Positions 42,612 to 50,763 of a DNA stretch of 57,568 bases are shown here, piece after piece (position 1 is the stretch's first letter; every line of letters begins with the position of its first letter). The notes under the pieces were generated by a model. That model ran no database searches. It was not told the DNA's origin and saw only the letters and a program-made list of their open reading frames with translations. Source of the DNA: Actinomycetes bacterium. GTDB lineage: Bacteria > Actinomycetota > Actinomycetes > Nanopelagicales > Nanopelagicaceae. Position numbers and translations under genes: made by a program. The stretch is taken from the NCBI GenBank assembly GCA_025355765.1, contig JANXZB010000067.1, forward strand, positions 1 through 57,568, read 5' to 3'.

Positions 42612-42633
42612 GGCCGACATTAAATGTACGGCC
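42612..42633. promoter_or_regulatory. Inverted repeat immediately upstream of tadA
   Basis: GGCCGACATT (42612-42621) and AATGTACGGCC (42623-42633) are complementary apart from one bulged base. The element lies one base upstream of the tadA start codon, where a ribosome site would be; no Shine-Dalgarno is seen. It could be an operator or an RNA stem limiting tadA translation (inference). Confidence 0.45.
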
Positions 42634-42726
42634 CCAGAGTTGGGGTGGATGAACCCGCGTAAGTGCATGACTTTGGATGTGGATCGTTGAGGGCCGACGC
42701 GATCCTTCACATAGAAATCTCGCTAG

Positions 42727-43209
42727 TCACCGCGCGATTGTTGGCTCAAGGTCCAACCTATTGAGAAAGTCCAGGGCGCTCTCACTTGGCTTAGATTCCA
42801 AGGAGGCAACCTCAAGAGAGAGATTGCTGCCTCCATGCGTGAGAGTGCGCAGGGACTGCCCCTCGCGCCACTTCAAAGAAATTCGAGAGATGAAACATCC
42901 GCTGGCCACTTCCAGGCCGTTAAGGACGCAAACGAATTCAAGCTCGCCCATCCGCGCGCAAATATCCTCTCCTCGCGAAAGTTGAGTGAGGGTTTGCGCG
43001 AAATGTATGACCTGCTCTTCAAATTCTGAGTAGGTGGGACTCATGGAATCATCGCGGTGCACACTGTTGGGAATGAGAAGAAAACGAATCAGGGAAATCT
43101 TTTGATCCTCTCTATTCGCCCTCGCCAACTCTCTACGAAGTTCTTCGTACAGAAGTGTTGGAGCGGCAAGTTGAGTCAGTGAATCGCGAATGCCGTCGTG
43201 GGAATACAT
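42727..43209 (-). CDS. Degenerate GGDEF-domain protein upstream of the Tad genes
   Basis: A 160-residue protein laid out like a diguanylate cyclase domain: DSLTQLAAPTLLYEELRRELAR at the start, a strand (KISLIRFLLIP), a helix (EEQVIHFAQTLTQL), and RGEDICARMGELEFVCVLNGLE. The last segment aligns with R-x-x-D-x-x-A-R-x-G-G-D-E-F-x-x-L, but the active loop reads MGELEF, so GGDEF is lost. It is probably catalytically dead and may bind a nucleotide or a protein partner. It is transcribed towards tadA across 116 bases; no promoter motif is certain. Confidence 0.65.
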   Translation of the reverse strand: MYSHDGIRDSLTQLAAPTLLYEELRRELARANREDQKISLIRFLLIPNSVHRDDSMSPTYSEFEEQVIHFAQTLTQLSRGEDICARMGELEFVCVLNGLEVASGCFISRISLKWREGQSLRTLTHGGSNLSLEVASLESKPSESALDFLNRLDLEPTIAR

Positions 43210-43295
43210 GACCCTCTAGTTCCTAGCAGGCGCTGGGTTCTTATGAGACGCCTGGTTCTTGGGAGACTCTTGGTTGACTTGCTACTCTTGCCAAC

Positions 43296-43667
43296 ATGAG
43301 CACCGATCATGCCAAAATGGCATCGCGCAGGAATATCGTGGCAACCCTCCTCCAGATCGAGGCCGCCGGCCTGATAGCCCTAGCCGCCTTCATGTTGATC
43401 AAGAGCATCGGCAACCACCTTGAGGCACCACTGGCGCTAGCCGGCGTCGTCATATTTGCCATCCTTGGCGCGCTCGCCCTCCTTCTATCGGCTCGTGGAT
43501 TCCGAGCTGGCAGAAACTACGGCCGCTCCCCTGCAATCTTGCTCAACCTCATCGCCCTGGGCGTCTCCTATTTCCAGGTACAGGCTCACCTCTGGATTGC
43601 CGCGATCCCGATAGGCGTGATCTCTTTCATCACCTTGGCTTTCGCGCTCGCGATTGTTCCTCAATAG
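43296..43667 (+). CDS. Small four-helix membrane protein
   Basis: A 123-residue protein with four hydrophobic segments (around 20-36, 46-64, 76-94 and 98-118), basic residues before the first helix (MASRRN), and RAGRNYGRSP in the middle loop. It resembles small actinobacterial integral membrane proteins with no assigned function. It is divergent from the GGDEF-like gene across 86 bases. A tandem 26-base duplication begins at its stop codon. Confidence 0.65.
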   Translation: MSTDHAKMASRRNIVATLLQIEAAGLIALAAFMLIKSIGNHLEAPLALAGVVIFAILGALALLLSARGFRAGRNYGRSPAILLNLIALGVSYFQVQAHLWIAAIPIGVISFITLAFALAIVPQ

Positions 43668-43711
43668 CCAATCGCGCCAGATGGGCTCAATAGCCAATCT
43701 CGCCAAATGGG
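43661..43711. repeat. Tandem duplication of 25 bases
   Basis: A 25-base unit beginning TCAATAGCCAATC at 43661-43685 is repeated at 43687-43711 with two substitutions. The first copy includes the last sense codon and the stop codon of the upstream membrane-protein gene. The remaining space to the kgd start at 43881 holds nothing recognised beyond its ribosome site. Confidence 0.8.
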
Positions 43712-43880
43712 AATGTGCGAAGTCTCTAATCGTGAGATTATTAGTCCCAGCTAGTGAATGTGGTCTAAATCGTTTTCGGTGCCCAAATTTGGAATTAGTC
43801 CTGAAACATTGAGTCGGTAGGCTTTGTCCGCTTTCGAAAGTGCAAAAACGGAGAACTTTTACTTAAGAAGGAGCTCGCCA

Positions 43881-46800
43881 GTGTCGGCACATGAGCCTTT
43901 GGATCCATCGCTCGGCAATTCCTCATTCGCCGGAAAATTCGGCGAGGAGGCTGCAGAACAATTCGGTGCCAACGAATGGCTCGTTGACGAAATGTATGAG
44001 CGCTACCTCAAAGACGCCTCCTCCCTCGATCAGACTTGGTCGGATTTCTTCGCCAAGTTCGCACCCTCATCACAATCCGAATCGGCAGAGGTCCCAACAC
44101 AAGCAGCCCAGGGCGCAGAAGCACCGCGCGCATCCATGCCGCCGATTCCAAAGGGTGCGACCACTCAACCCGTCGTGCCAGAACGCACCTTGATTCAGGG
44201 CACCTCGCCGAAAACGGAGAGCGCCCCGCAAATTACAGAGGGCACCCCGACCCAACCGGTTGTCCGCCAGTCAGATTTAGTCACACCAACCCCGGCAGAT
44301 CCAGTTGTTAAGCCGGCACCAGTCCTAGCCACGCCAGAGGCGGCAAATATCGTGCCGCTGCGTGGAGTCGCAGGGCGCGTTGTACAGAGCATGGAAGCTT
44401 CCCTTTCCGTCCCGACCGCAACCAGCGTTCGTGCGGTTCCCGCCAAACTTCTCATTGATAACCGCATTGTCATCAACAACCATTTGAAGCGCGCCCGTGG
44501 TGGCAAAGTCTCCTTCACGCACATCATCGCCTTCGCCATGATCAAGGCACTGGATGCAATGCCGGAGATGAACGCCTTCTTCACCCTGCTCGATGGCAAA
44601 CCGGCGATCGGCCACCCCGAACACATCAACCTCGGAATCGCCATCGACTTCACTAAACCCGATGGAACTCGCCAATTACTTGTTCCCTCCATTAAGGGTT
44701 GCGAAGGTTTGGATTTCGCGCAGTTCTGGCGCGCATATGAGGCAACAGTTGCGAAAGCGCGCAGTGGTTCTTTAACCGTTGAAGATTTTGCGGGCACCAC
44801 AGTTTCACTGACAAATCCTGGAACCCTTGGCACCGTCCATTCCGTGCCGCGACTCGTACAAGGCCAGGCAATGATCCTTGGAGTTGGCGCGCTTGACTAT
44901 CCATCTGAATTCCAGGGCTCCAGCGAGGAAACTTTGGCGCGGCTTGCAGTCAGCAAGATCGTCACGCTGACAAGCACATACGACCATCGCATTATTCAAG
45001 GCGCACAATCAGGTGACTTCTTACGCCGAATTCACGAGTACCTGCTTGGCGCCGAGAACTTCTACGACGACATTTTTGCAGCCCTGCGCGTTCCATACGA
45101 GCCAATTCGCTGGGTTGCCGATATCGAATTCGCCCGCGATGAAGAGATCAACAAGACCGCCCGCGTTCAGCAACTTATTCATGCCTACCGCACATATGGC
45201 CACCTCATGGCTGATATTGATCCACTGGAATACAAGCAGCGTTCTCATCCTGACCTTGATGTGGTCACCCACGGATTGACTCTCTGGGATTTGGATCGCG
45301 AATTCGCCACGGGTGGATTCGGCGGTAAGAGCTTTATGCCCCTTCGCAAAATACTCGGAATTCTGCGCGACTCGTACTGCCGCCAAGTTGGCGTCGAGTA
45401 CATGTACATCGAGGATCCGGTAGAACGCAACTGGATTCAAGAGCGAGTCGAACTCGGCGCACCCAAATTGCCGCGCGAGGAACAACTGCGCATCCTGCGC
45501 AAACTCAACGGCGCCGAAGCCTTCGAATCCTTCTTGCAGACAAAATATGTCGGCCAGAAGCGTTTCTCACTAGAAGGCGGCGAGACCGTAATTCCATTGC
45601 TGGATGCCATTATTTCATCAGCTGCAGAGGCCGAACTTGATGAGGTCTGCGTCGGCATGCCCCACCGCGGCCGCCTCAACGTCCTTGCCAACATTGCCGG
45701 CAAGTCTTACGGCCAGATTTTCCAAGAGTTTGAAGGCCACTACACAAAGAATGCCGTCCACGGCACCGGAGATGTGAAGTACCACCTCGGAACCGAAGGC
45801 GTCTTCACTGCCGAATCTGGGGCCAAGACGAAGATCTACCTAGCCGCCAACCCATCACACCTCGAGGCGGTAAACCCCGTTCTAGAAGGTGTCGTTCGCG
45901 CAAAGCAGGACCGCCTCAACGTCAAAGGCACTTTCTCCGTCCTGCCAATTCTTATTCACGGAGATGCCGCATTCGCTGGGCAAGGAGTCGTCTTTGAGAC
46001 ATTGAACCTCTCTCAACTTCGCGGATACCGCACGGGCGGAACAATTCACGTCGTCATCAACAACCAAGTTGGATTTACAACGGCACCTGAGATGTCGCGT
46101 TCTTCCACGTATGCAACCGATGTTGCAAAGGGAATCCAGGCGCCGATATTCCACGTGAATGGAGATGATCCAGAGGCATGCGTACGTGTTGCGCGGATCG
46201 CCTTTGATTACCGACAGAAATTCAACAAGGACATCGTCATTGACATGCTCTGCTACCGCCGCCGCGGACATAACGAGGGTGACGAGCCAAGTTTCACTCA
46301 GCCCTTGATGTACAAGCTCATCGACGCCAAGCGTTCGACTAGAACCCTCTACACCGAGGCACTCGTCGGTCGTGGAGATATCACCGAAGAAGAGGCGAAG
46401 GAAGTCGCCCAGGATTATCAGGCTCAAATCGAGGCGGTTTTTGCTGCTGTCCATAACCTCACCCCCGATACCGATCTCACCTTTGCGGTTCCTGAAGCAC
46501 CTGCGCCGCACGAGATCACGACGGCAATTGACGAATCAACTGCGCGCGCGATTGCCCAGACGCAGATCACAGTTCCTGAAGGATTTAGCGTTCATCCAAA
46601 GCTCTTGCCGCAATTGAACAAGCGGGTCGAGATGCTCAACGACGGCACAATCGACTGGTCCATGGGTGAAACCCTTGCCTTTGGCTCTTTGCTCCTTGAT
46701 GGAACACCTATCCGCCTTGCCGGTCAGGATTCACGGCGCGGAACCTTTAGTAACCGTCACGCAGTGATCATCGATAAAGAGAACGGCAACGAGTGGACGC

Positions 46801-47666
46801 CACTTCGCGGTCTCATCTCAGAAGAGAATCAGTTCTTTGTCATCGATTCCCTGCTCTCTGAATTTGCGTCAATGGGCTTTGAATACGGTTACTCCGTTGT
46901 CCGAAGCGAAGCATTAGTCATGTGGGAGGGCCAGTTCGGCGATTTCAGCAACGGGGCACAGACCATCATTGATGAATTCATCTCCTCTTCGTTGCAGAAA
47001 TGGGGCGAGCGCTCGGGCGTTGTCCTCCTTCTGCCACACGGATACGAAGGCCAAGGCCCGGATCATTCATCTGCGCGTATCGAGCGTTTCCTCTCCCTCT
47101 GCGCTGAGTCGAATATGACCGTTGCTCAACCATCAACACCTGCCTCGTATTTCCACTTACTTCGCTGGCACGCAAAGAATCCGACCCCGCGTCCTCTCAT
47201 CGTTTTCACTCCCAAGTCCATGCTCCGTCTGCGTGCGGCTGCATCTGCCTTGACCGAATTTACGCAAGGACATTTCCAACCGGTGATCACTGATCCAACC
47301 GTTACGAATGCAACGCGTCTTATCTTCTGCTCAGGACGCATTTACTATGACTTGATTGCAGAACGGGCCAAACTTGGCGAGGAGAGCACCGCAATCGTGC
47401 GCGTCGAGCAGTTCTATCCGTTGCCTATGAATGAATTAGCAGCAGAGGCTGCAAAGCACCCAGGCGCAAACCTTCTTTGGGTGCAAGATGAGCCAGCAAA
47501 CCAAGGTCCATGGCCATTCATTGCCTTGAACACACTTGGGGTCTTCGGAGATCGCGCCCCACTGCGTCGCGTCTCACGTAGAGCCACCGCCAGCCCTGCC
47601 ACCGGAAACCACTACGTACATGAAGAAGAGGCCAAAGCCTTGATGATTGAAGCCTTCAACCGCTAG
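43881..47666 (+). CDS. kgd: Multifunctional 2-oxoglutarate metabolism enzyme (Kgd/SucA, E1-E2 fusion)
   Basis: A protein of about 1261 residues. It acts as thiamine-dependent 2-oxoglutarate decarboxylase/dehydrogenase E1 with a fused succinyltransferase-like domain, as in mycobacteria and corynebacteria. After a short E1 N-terminal peptide and a Pro/Ala/Thr linker, the E2-like domain (no lipoyl domain) has TVSLTNPGTLGTVHSVPRL and TYDHRIIQGA. The E1 part has VGMPHRGRLNVL, HGTGDVKYHLG, and the TPP-binding GDAAFAGQGV...INNQVGFTT. AAGAAGGAG directly before GTG 43881 fixes this start; the upstream TTG at 43824 lacks a site. Confidence 0.96.
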   Translation: MSAHEPLDPSLGNSSFAGKFGEEAAEQFGANEWLVDEMYERYLKDASSLDQTWSDFFAKFAPSSQSESAEVPTQAAQGAEAPRASMPPIPKGATTQPVVPERTLIQGTSPKTESAPQITEGTPTQPVVRQSDLVTPTPADPVVKPAPVLATPEAANIVPLRGVAGRVVQSMEASLSVPTATSVRAVPAKLLIDNRIVINNHLKRARGGKVSFTHIIAFAMIKALDAMPEMNAFFTLLDGKPAIGHPEHINLGIAIDFTKPDGTRQLLVPSIKGCEGLDFAQFWRAYEATVAKARSGSLTVEDFAGTTVSLTNPGTLGTVHSVPRLVQGQAMILGVGALDYPSEFQGSSEETLARLAVSKIVTLTSTYDHRIIQGAQSGDFLRRIHEYLLGAENFYDDIFAALRVPYEPIRWVADIEFARDEEINKTARVQQLIHAYRTYGHLMADIDPLEYKQRSHPDLDVVTHGLTLWDLDREFATGGFGGKSFMPLRKILGILRDSYCRQVGVEYMYIEDPVERNWIQERVELGAPKLPREEQLRILRKLNGAEAFESFLQTKYVGQKRFSLEGGETVIPLLDAIISSAAEAELDEVCVGMPHRGRLNVLANIAGKSYGQIFQEFEGHYTKNAVHGTGDVKYHLGTEGVFTAESGAKTKIYLAANPSHLEAVNPVLEGVVRAKQDRLNVKGTFSVLPILIHGDAAFAGQGVVFETLNLSQLRGYRTGGTIHVVINNQVGFTTAPEMSRSSTYATDVAKGIQAPIFHVNGDDPEACVRVARIAFDYRQKFNKDIVIDMLCYRRRGHNEGDEPSFTQPLMYKLIDAKRSTRTLYTEALVGRGDITEEEAKEVAQDYQAQIEAVFAAVHNLTPDTDLTFAVPEAPAPHEITTAIDESTARAIAQTQITVPEGFSVHPKLLPQLNKRVEMLNDGTIDWSMGETLAFGSLLLDGTPIRLAGQDSRRGTFSNRHAVIIDKENGNEWTPLRGLISEENQFFVIDSLLSEFASMGFEYGYSVVRSEALVMWEGQFGDFSNGAQTIIDEFISSSLQKWGERSGVVLLLPHGYEGQGPDHSSARIERFLSLCAESNMTVAQPSTPASYFHLLRWHAKNPTPRPLIVFTPKSMLRLRAAASALTEFTQGHFQPVITDPTVTNATRLIFCSGRIYYDLIAERAKLGEESTAIVRVEQFYPLPMNELAAEAAKHPGANLLWVQDEPANQGPWPFIALNTLGVFGDRAPLRRVSRRATASPATGNHYVHEEEAKALMIEAFNR

Positions 47667-48052
47667 ATCTTCTTTCTCCGTCTGGCTCTAGGTGATCCTG
47701 CTTTCATAAATCGAAAGAGGACGGCGGCAACAATTTCGTCCTGACTGATGGCTCCCCAATGCCGCGAATCGGTGCTGGCCTCCTTATTGTCTCCCTCAAC
47801 CCAAATCTTCTCCTCCATCGGCCCAACCACCCTCTTGAGCAGGAAGACGCCAGGCTGATTTTCTCGCTCCACGAGGACAACCTGGCCCCGACGAAAAGGG
47901 CCACCCCAAACGACAACGAGCCAATCCCCGGCCATATATGCCGGCGCCATCGAGTCACCTGCAACGGCCACGGTGCCGAGTCTTCGCTTCTTTCTGGGTG
48001 TGTCCTGGGGCGCCATGAGGGGTAGTCTCACACCAGAAGAGTTTTTACGCAC
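47663..48052 (-). CDS. sodX: NiSOD maturation protease (SodX-like, S24/S26 family)
   Basis: A protein of up to 129 residues with the signal-peptidase-like dyad: Ser in VAGDSMAPAY (~34) and Lys in FLLKRVVG (~73), but no membrane anchor. Proteins of this kind next to sodN remove the short SodN leader so that His1 can bind nickel. It is divergent from sodN, and its stop overlaps the kgd stop by four bases. The start is GTG 48052 or ATG 48016; the sequence does not decide between them. Confidence 0.85.
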   Translation of the reverse strand: MRKNSSGVRLPLMAPQDTPRKKRRLGTVAVAGDSMAPAYMAGDWLVVVWGGPFRRGQVVLVERENQPGVFLLKRVVGPMEEKIWVEGDNKEASTDSRHWGAISQDEIVAAVLFRFMKAGSPRARRRKKI

Positions 48053-48101
48053 GTTGAAAAAAGCGGCGTGCCCTCATCGAGAGACATATTGGAGAATGAA
48101 G

Positions 48102-48488
48102 ATGTTTACCCCAAAAATCACCGTTTACGCCCACTGCGACCTCCCATGCGGAATCTATGATCCAGCACAGGCCAAGATCGAAGCCCAATCAGTTAAAGCC
48201 TGCATGCAGAAGTACGCAGCAAGCACTGACCCGGACTTCAAAGCGCGTGCTGTAGCAATCAAGGAAGAGCGTTCGAACATGGTCAAGGAGCACCTATGGG
48301 TTCTCTGGACTGACTACTTCAAGCCAAACCACTTTGAGGCCTATCCAAACTTGAACTCGCTATTCAATGAGGCCACCAAGCTCGCTGGCGCCGGCGGAAC
48401 CAAGGGAACCAATGACGTCGCAGTTGCTGACCAATTGTTGGCCAAAATCGATGAGATCTCAGAGATCTTCTTTGCAACAAAGAAATAA
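48102..48488 (+). CDS. sodN: Nickel superoxide dismutase
   Basis: A precursor of 128 residues. After a ten-residue leader (MFTPKITVYA) comes the nickel hook HCDLPCGIYDP, whose His1, Cys2 and Cys6 bind Ni once the leader is removed. The rest forms the four-helix bundle typical of NiSOD (VKEHLWVLWTDYFKPNHFE). It converts superoxide to oxygen and hydrogen peroxide in the cytoplasm. GGAGA at 48091-48095 is well spaced for ATG 48102; the nearer ATG 48096 is too close to it. Confidence 0.95.
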   Translation: MFTPKITVYAHCDLPCGIYDPAQAKIEAQSVKACMQKYAASTDPDFKARAVAIKEERSNMVKEHLWVLWTDYFKPNHFEAYPNLNSLFNEATKLAGAGGTKGTNDVAVADQLLAKIDEISEIFFATKK

Positions 48489-48499
48489 GAGCACTACCT

Positions 48500-48532
48500 A
48501 AAAAAACTATCTAGTTGGTGGATTACCAACTA
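48500..48532 (-). terminator. Rho-independent terminator overlapping the end of the thioesterase gene
   Basis: TAGTTGGT (48512-48519) and ACCAACTA (48525-48532) form a perfect eight-base stem with a five-base loop. On the minus strand it is followed by T7 (48500-48506). The stem lies inside the last codons of the thioesterase gene, and the stop codon falls between stem and T tract, so the terminator is embedded in the coding end. Confidence 0.8.
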
Positions 48533-48926
48533 TGGATTGGGCGGCGGTTCGGGCGAGGAATGAAACTCGCTCGACCACCGCTCTTTTCATTGTTGCGTGA
48601 CTAACTAAGCGTTCTCCATCATGAATCTCGCAATCAAAAACTATTTCACGCCCACTGAACTCGGTGCAGGTCGCAGTCGCATGTATCTCGGCTCCGATTC
48701 CAACTGCTTCAGGTGCATCCAGATCGATCTTAACCAGCCGGGTTGTTTCGCCAAGTTCAAGAAATTCGGCAATGGCTGTCAGGGCGGCACTTTCCATCAC
48801 ATTAACAAAGTGAGAAGTGGCAGCGATCGGCAAGTCTCCCAGCCCCATTGTCACTGAACAATCACCTGGGCGGATCAGCATCGAGGAAAAGCCGACGGCT
48901 CCGATGATTTCGTTGGTGCGGCGCAT
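48507..48926 (-). CDS. FlK-like hotdog-fold thioesterase
   Basis: A 139-residue hotdog protein resembling the fluoroacetyl-CoA thioesterase (FlK) family: SHFVNVMESAALTAIAEFL (helix with conserved Glu), then ETTRLVKIDLDAPEAVGIGAEI, where FlK has H-x-A-P-T-x-V-G. The catalytic His of that motif is replaced by Asp here, so activity may differ. It follows rsrA closely on the same strand and probably belongs to the sigR operon. Substrate unknown. Confidence 0.75.
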   Translation of the reverse strand: MRRTNEIIGAVGFSSMLIRPGDCSVTMGLGDLPIAATSHFVNVMESAALTAIAEFLELGETTRLVKIDLDAPEAVGIGAEIHATATCTEFSGREIVFDCEIHDGERLVSHATMKRAVVERVSFLARTAAQSIVGNPPTR

Positions 48927-48929
48927 TGC

Positions 48930-49349
48930 TTAGCCTTCGCTTGAACCCTCGGGTGCCTGCGGATCAATTCTTTCGTGAACCCAGTTTGTTTCGAAGGTAA
49001 TCTCATGATGCTCGACGTTTCCAAATTCATCCATTTGTATGGATATCTCGGTTCTGCGATATTCGGCCACAAAATCGGGCGGGCCTTGCCGCAATACAGC
49101 GAGCTGGTAAGCAATTTGATCATGCAATTCTTGTGGTGCGCTCTCATGACAAGAACGCGTCAGCATTTCGTGGAGCATCTGGTGCATGATGCGCTCGTGT
49201 TCCATCTCCTCGCGACACGGCGAGCACTCCTCGAAGTGGACTTCGATTGAATGGATCTGCGACATCTCGTGGATCTCACCATCGATGAGAAGGCCAACAG
49301 AGTTGAGTACCTCGTTGCAAGGTGTCTCGTGCGCTCCACCACAACTCAT
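48930..49349 (-). CDS. rsrA: Zinc-binding anti-sigma factor (RsrA/RshA-like)
   Basis: A 139-residue ZAS-type anti-sigma factor. The redox zinc motif H-x3-C-x2-C is HFEECSPC, preceded by a Cys near the N-terminus (CGGAHETPC). The C-terminal part is longer and acidic. In related bacteria disulfide stress releases zinc and frees SigR. It overlaps sigR as ATGA, the usual sigma/anti-sigma coupling. Confidence 0.9.
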   Translation of the reverse strand: MSCGGAHETPCNEVLNSVGLLIDGEIHEMSQIHSIEVHFEECSPCREEMEHERIMHQMLHEMLTRSCHESAPQELHDQIAYQLAVLRQGPPDFVAEYRRTEISIQMDEFGNVEHHEITFETNWVHERIDPQAPEGSSEG

Positions 49350-49945
49350 GAACTCACCTCCTTCACGTAGCCACGCTCTTTCGCGTAATCGGTGAGAAGC
49401 AAGCGCAATGCCTTACGCCCACGGTGGAGCCGGGACATAACGGTACCGGTGGGAACGCCGACGATCTCGGCGATCTCCTTGTACGAAAAGCCCTCTACGT
49501 CAGCCAAATAAACAGCGATGCGGAATTCCTCAGGGATTTCTTGCAGCGCCCTTTTCACATCGCTATCTGGCATTTTCTCCAACGCTTGAATCTCGGCAGA
49601 CTTTCCTTGATCGCTCGTATGGGAGGCGGACTCGGCCAATTGCCAATCTTCGATTTCGGCGTTGTTGGAAATCATTGGCTGGCGCTGCGCCTTGCGATAC
49701 GAATTGATGAACGTTGTTGTTAAAACTCGGTAAAGCCAGGCCTTGAGGTTGGTTCCTGGCTCGAACTGATGGAAGGAAGAGAAAGCTTTCAAGTAGGTGT
49801 CTTGCACCAAGTCTTTGGCATCGTGCGGATTCTTCGTATAGCGAAGGGCAGCCGAATAGAGCTGATCGGTGAAGGCAAGCGCATCGCGTTCGAAACGAAG
49901 GTTGCGCTCAGCCGCGCTCTCTTTTACTAACTCCGTGGATGTCAT
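49346..49945 (-). CDS. sigR: ECF RNA polymerase sigma factor SigR (SigH-like)
   Basis: A protein of about 199 residues with sigma region 2 ([31 protein letters not shown], then [21 protein letters not shown]) and region 4 ([44 protein letters not shown]). The region-2 pattern is that of SigR/SigH, the disulfide-stress sigma factors of actinobacteria. ATG 49945 is used; TTG 49954 is also possible. Coupled to rsrA. No clear SigR-type promoter was found upstream. Confidence 0.92.
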   Translation of the reverse strand: MTSTELVKESAAERNLRFERDALAFTDQLYSAALRYTKNPHDAKDLVQDTYLKAFSSFHQFEPGTNLKAWLYRVLTTTFINSYRKAQRQPMISNNAEIEDWQLAESASHTSDQGKSAEIQALEKMPDSDVKRALQEIPEEFRIAVYLADVEGFSYKEIAEIVGVPTGTVMSRLHRGRKALRLLLTDYAKERGYVKEVSS

Positions 49946-49962
49946 CGTCGTCAAGGTTACCG

Positions 49963-50691
49963 CTAGAACAGGGTCTGGGGCTCGCCCAGGGTTACGGGCT
50001 TGATCAATTCAGGTCCATTATGAGCGACGGAATTGACGGAATTTGAGACGGCATACACGCTTAAACCCACATAGAGGTCAGAATATTCCATCAGTTTTCG
50101 CAAATGATCCGCATCAGCAAGAGATGGGTCCATCCAAGGTTCCCAGCGATCTTTGGGCAAGATAACCGGCATCCGACTATGGATAGTTGCCAATTGCCCG
50201 ATTGAATCGCAGGTGATGATTGCCACGCTCTCAACCAATTGGCCATTTGGCCAGACCCACTCGTTCCAGATTCCAGCTAGAGAAAGTGAATTTTCATCAG
50301 GACTGGATATGTAGAAAGGTTGCTTAGGACGGTAGGGGCCAAGGGCCGTGGCCCATTCGTAATATCCATCAGCTGGAACCAGACAACGACGTTTGCGCAC
50401 TACATCCCGGAAAGTTGGTTTTTCAAATACGGATTCGCTCCGTGCATTGATTGCATGTGATTGCGAAGCACGAGCTGCGCCCAGATCCTTATGCCACGAC
50501 CCAATCAATCCCCACGATGCAATGCCGAGCTCCTTCGCATGTGATTTCTCATCCTCGCGAATTATGTAGATGTCTTTTGTCGGTGCGATATTCCAACTCG
50601 CAGGCAGAGGCGACGTCGGAACCGCCCCCGTTATTCCATATTCTTCTACGAGGGCGTCCTCCATTTTTGACTGCGCAAATCTCCCGCACAT
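49963..50691 (-). CDS. SRAP-domain protein (HMCES/YedK-like)
   Basis: A protein of about 242 residues. The catalytic Cys must be residue 2, which fixes ATG 50691: the mature start is [19 protein letters not shown]. Other SRAP motifs are NIAPT near residue 38, [26 protein letters not shown], and the C-terminal IHSRMPVIL with the conserved His. SRAP proteins form a stable DNA-protein crosslink at abasic sites in single-stranded DNA. It is divergent from aroA; the longer upstream frame is not needed. Confidence 0.93.
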   Translation of the reverse strand: MCGRFAQSKMEDALVEEYGITGAVPTSPLPASWNIAPTKDIYIIREDEKSHAKELGIASWGLIGSWHKDLGAARASQSHAINARSESVFEKPTFRDVVRKRRCLVPADGYYEWATALGPYRPKQPFYISSPDENSLSLAGIWNEWVWPNGQLVESVAIITCDSIGQLATIHSRMPVILPKDRWEPWMDPSLADADHLRKLMEYSDLYVGLSVYAVSNSVNSVAHNGPELIKPVTLGEPQTLF

Positions 50692-50763
50692 AAGCCTTAG
50701 CCTATGAGAGATGCAACGAAATTGAGGCATCAAGAAGCACAATGCCAACGGTAGGCTCGTGCC

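Noticed and set aside
44195-44833. 212-codon minus-strand frame inside kgd
   Set aside because: It is antisense to the well-conserved E2-like domain of Kgd; Ser/Arg/Val-rich shadow composition and no ribosome site.
45882-46511. 209-codon minus-strand frame inside kgd
   Set aside because: Antisense to the thiamine-binding region of Kgd; no start context or recognisable domain.
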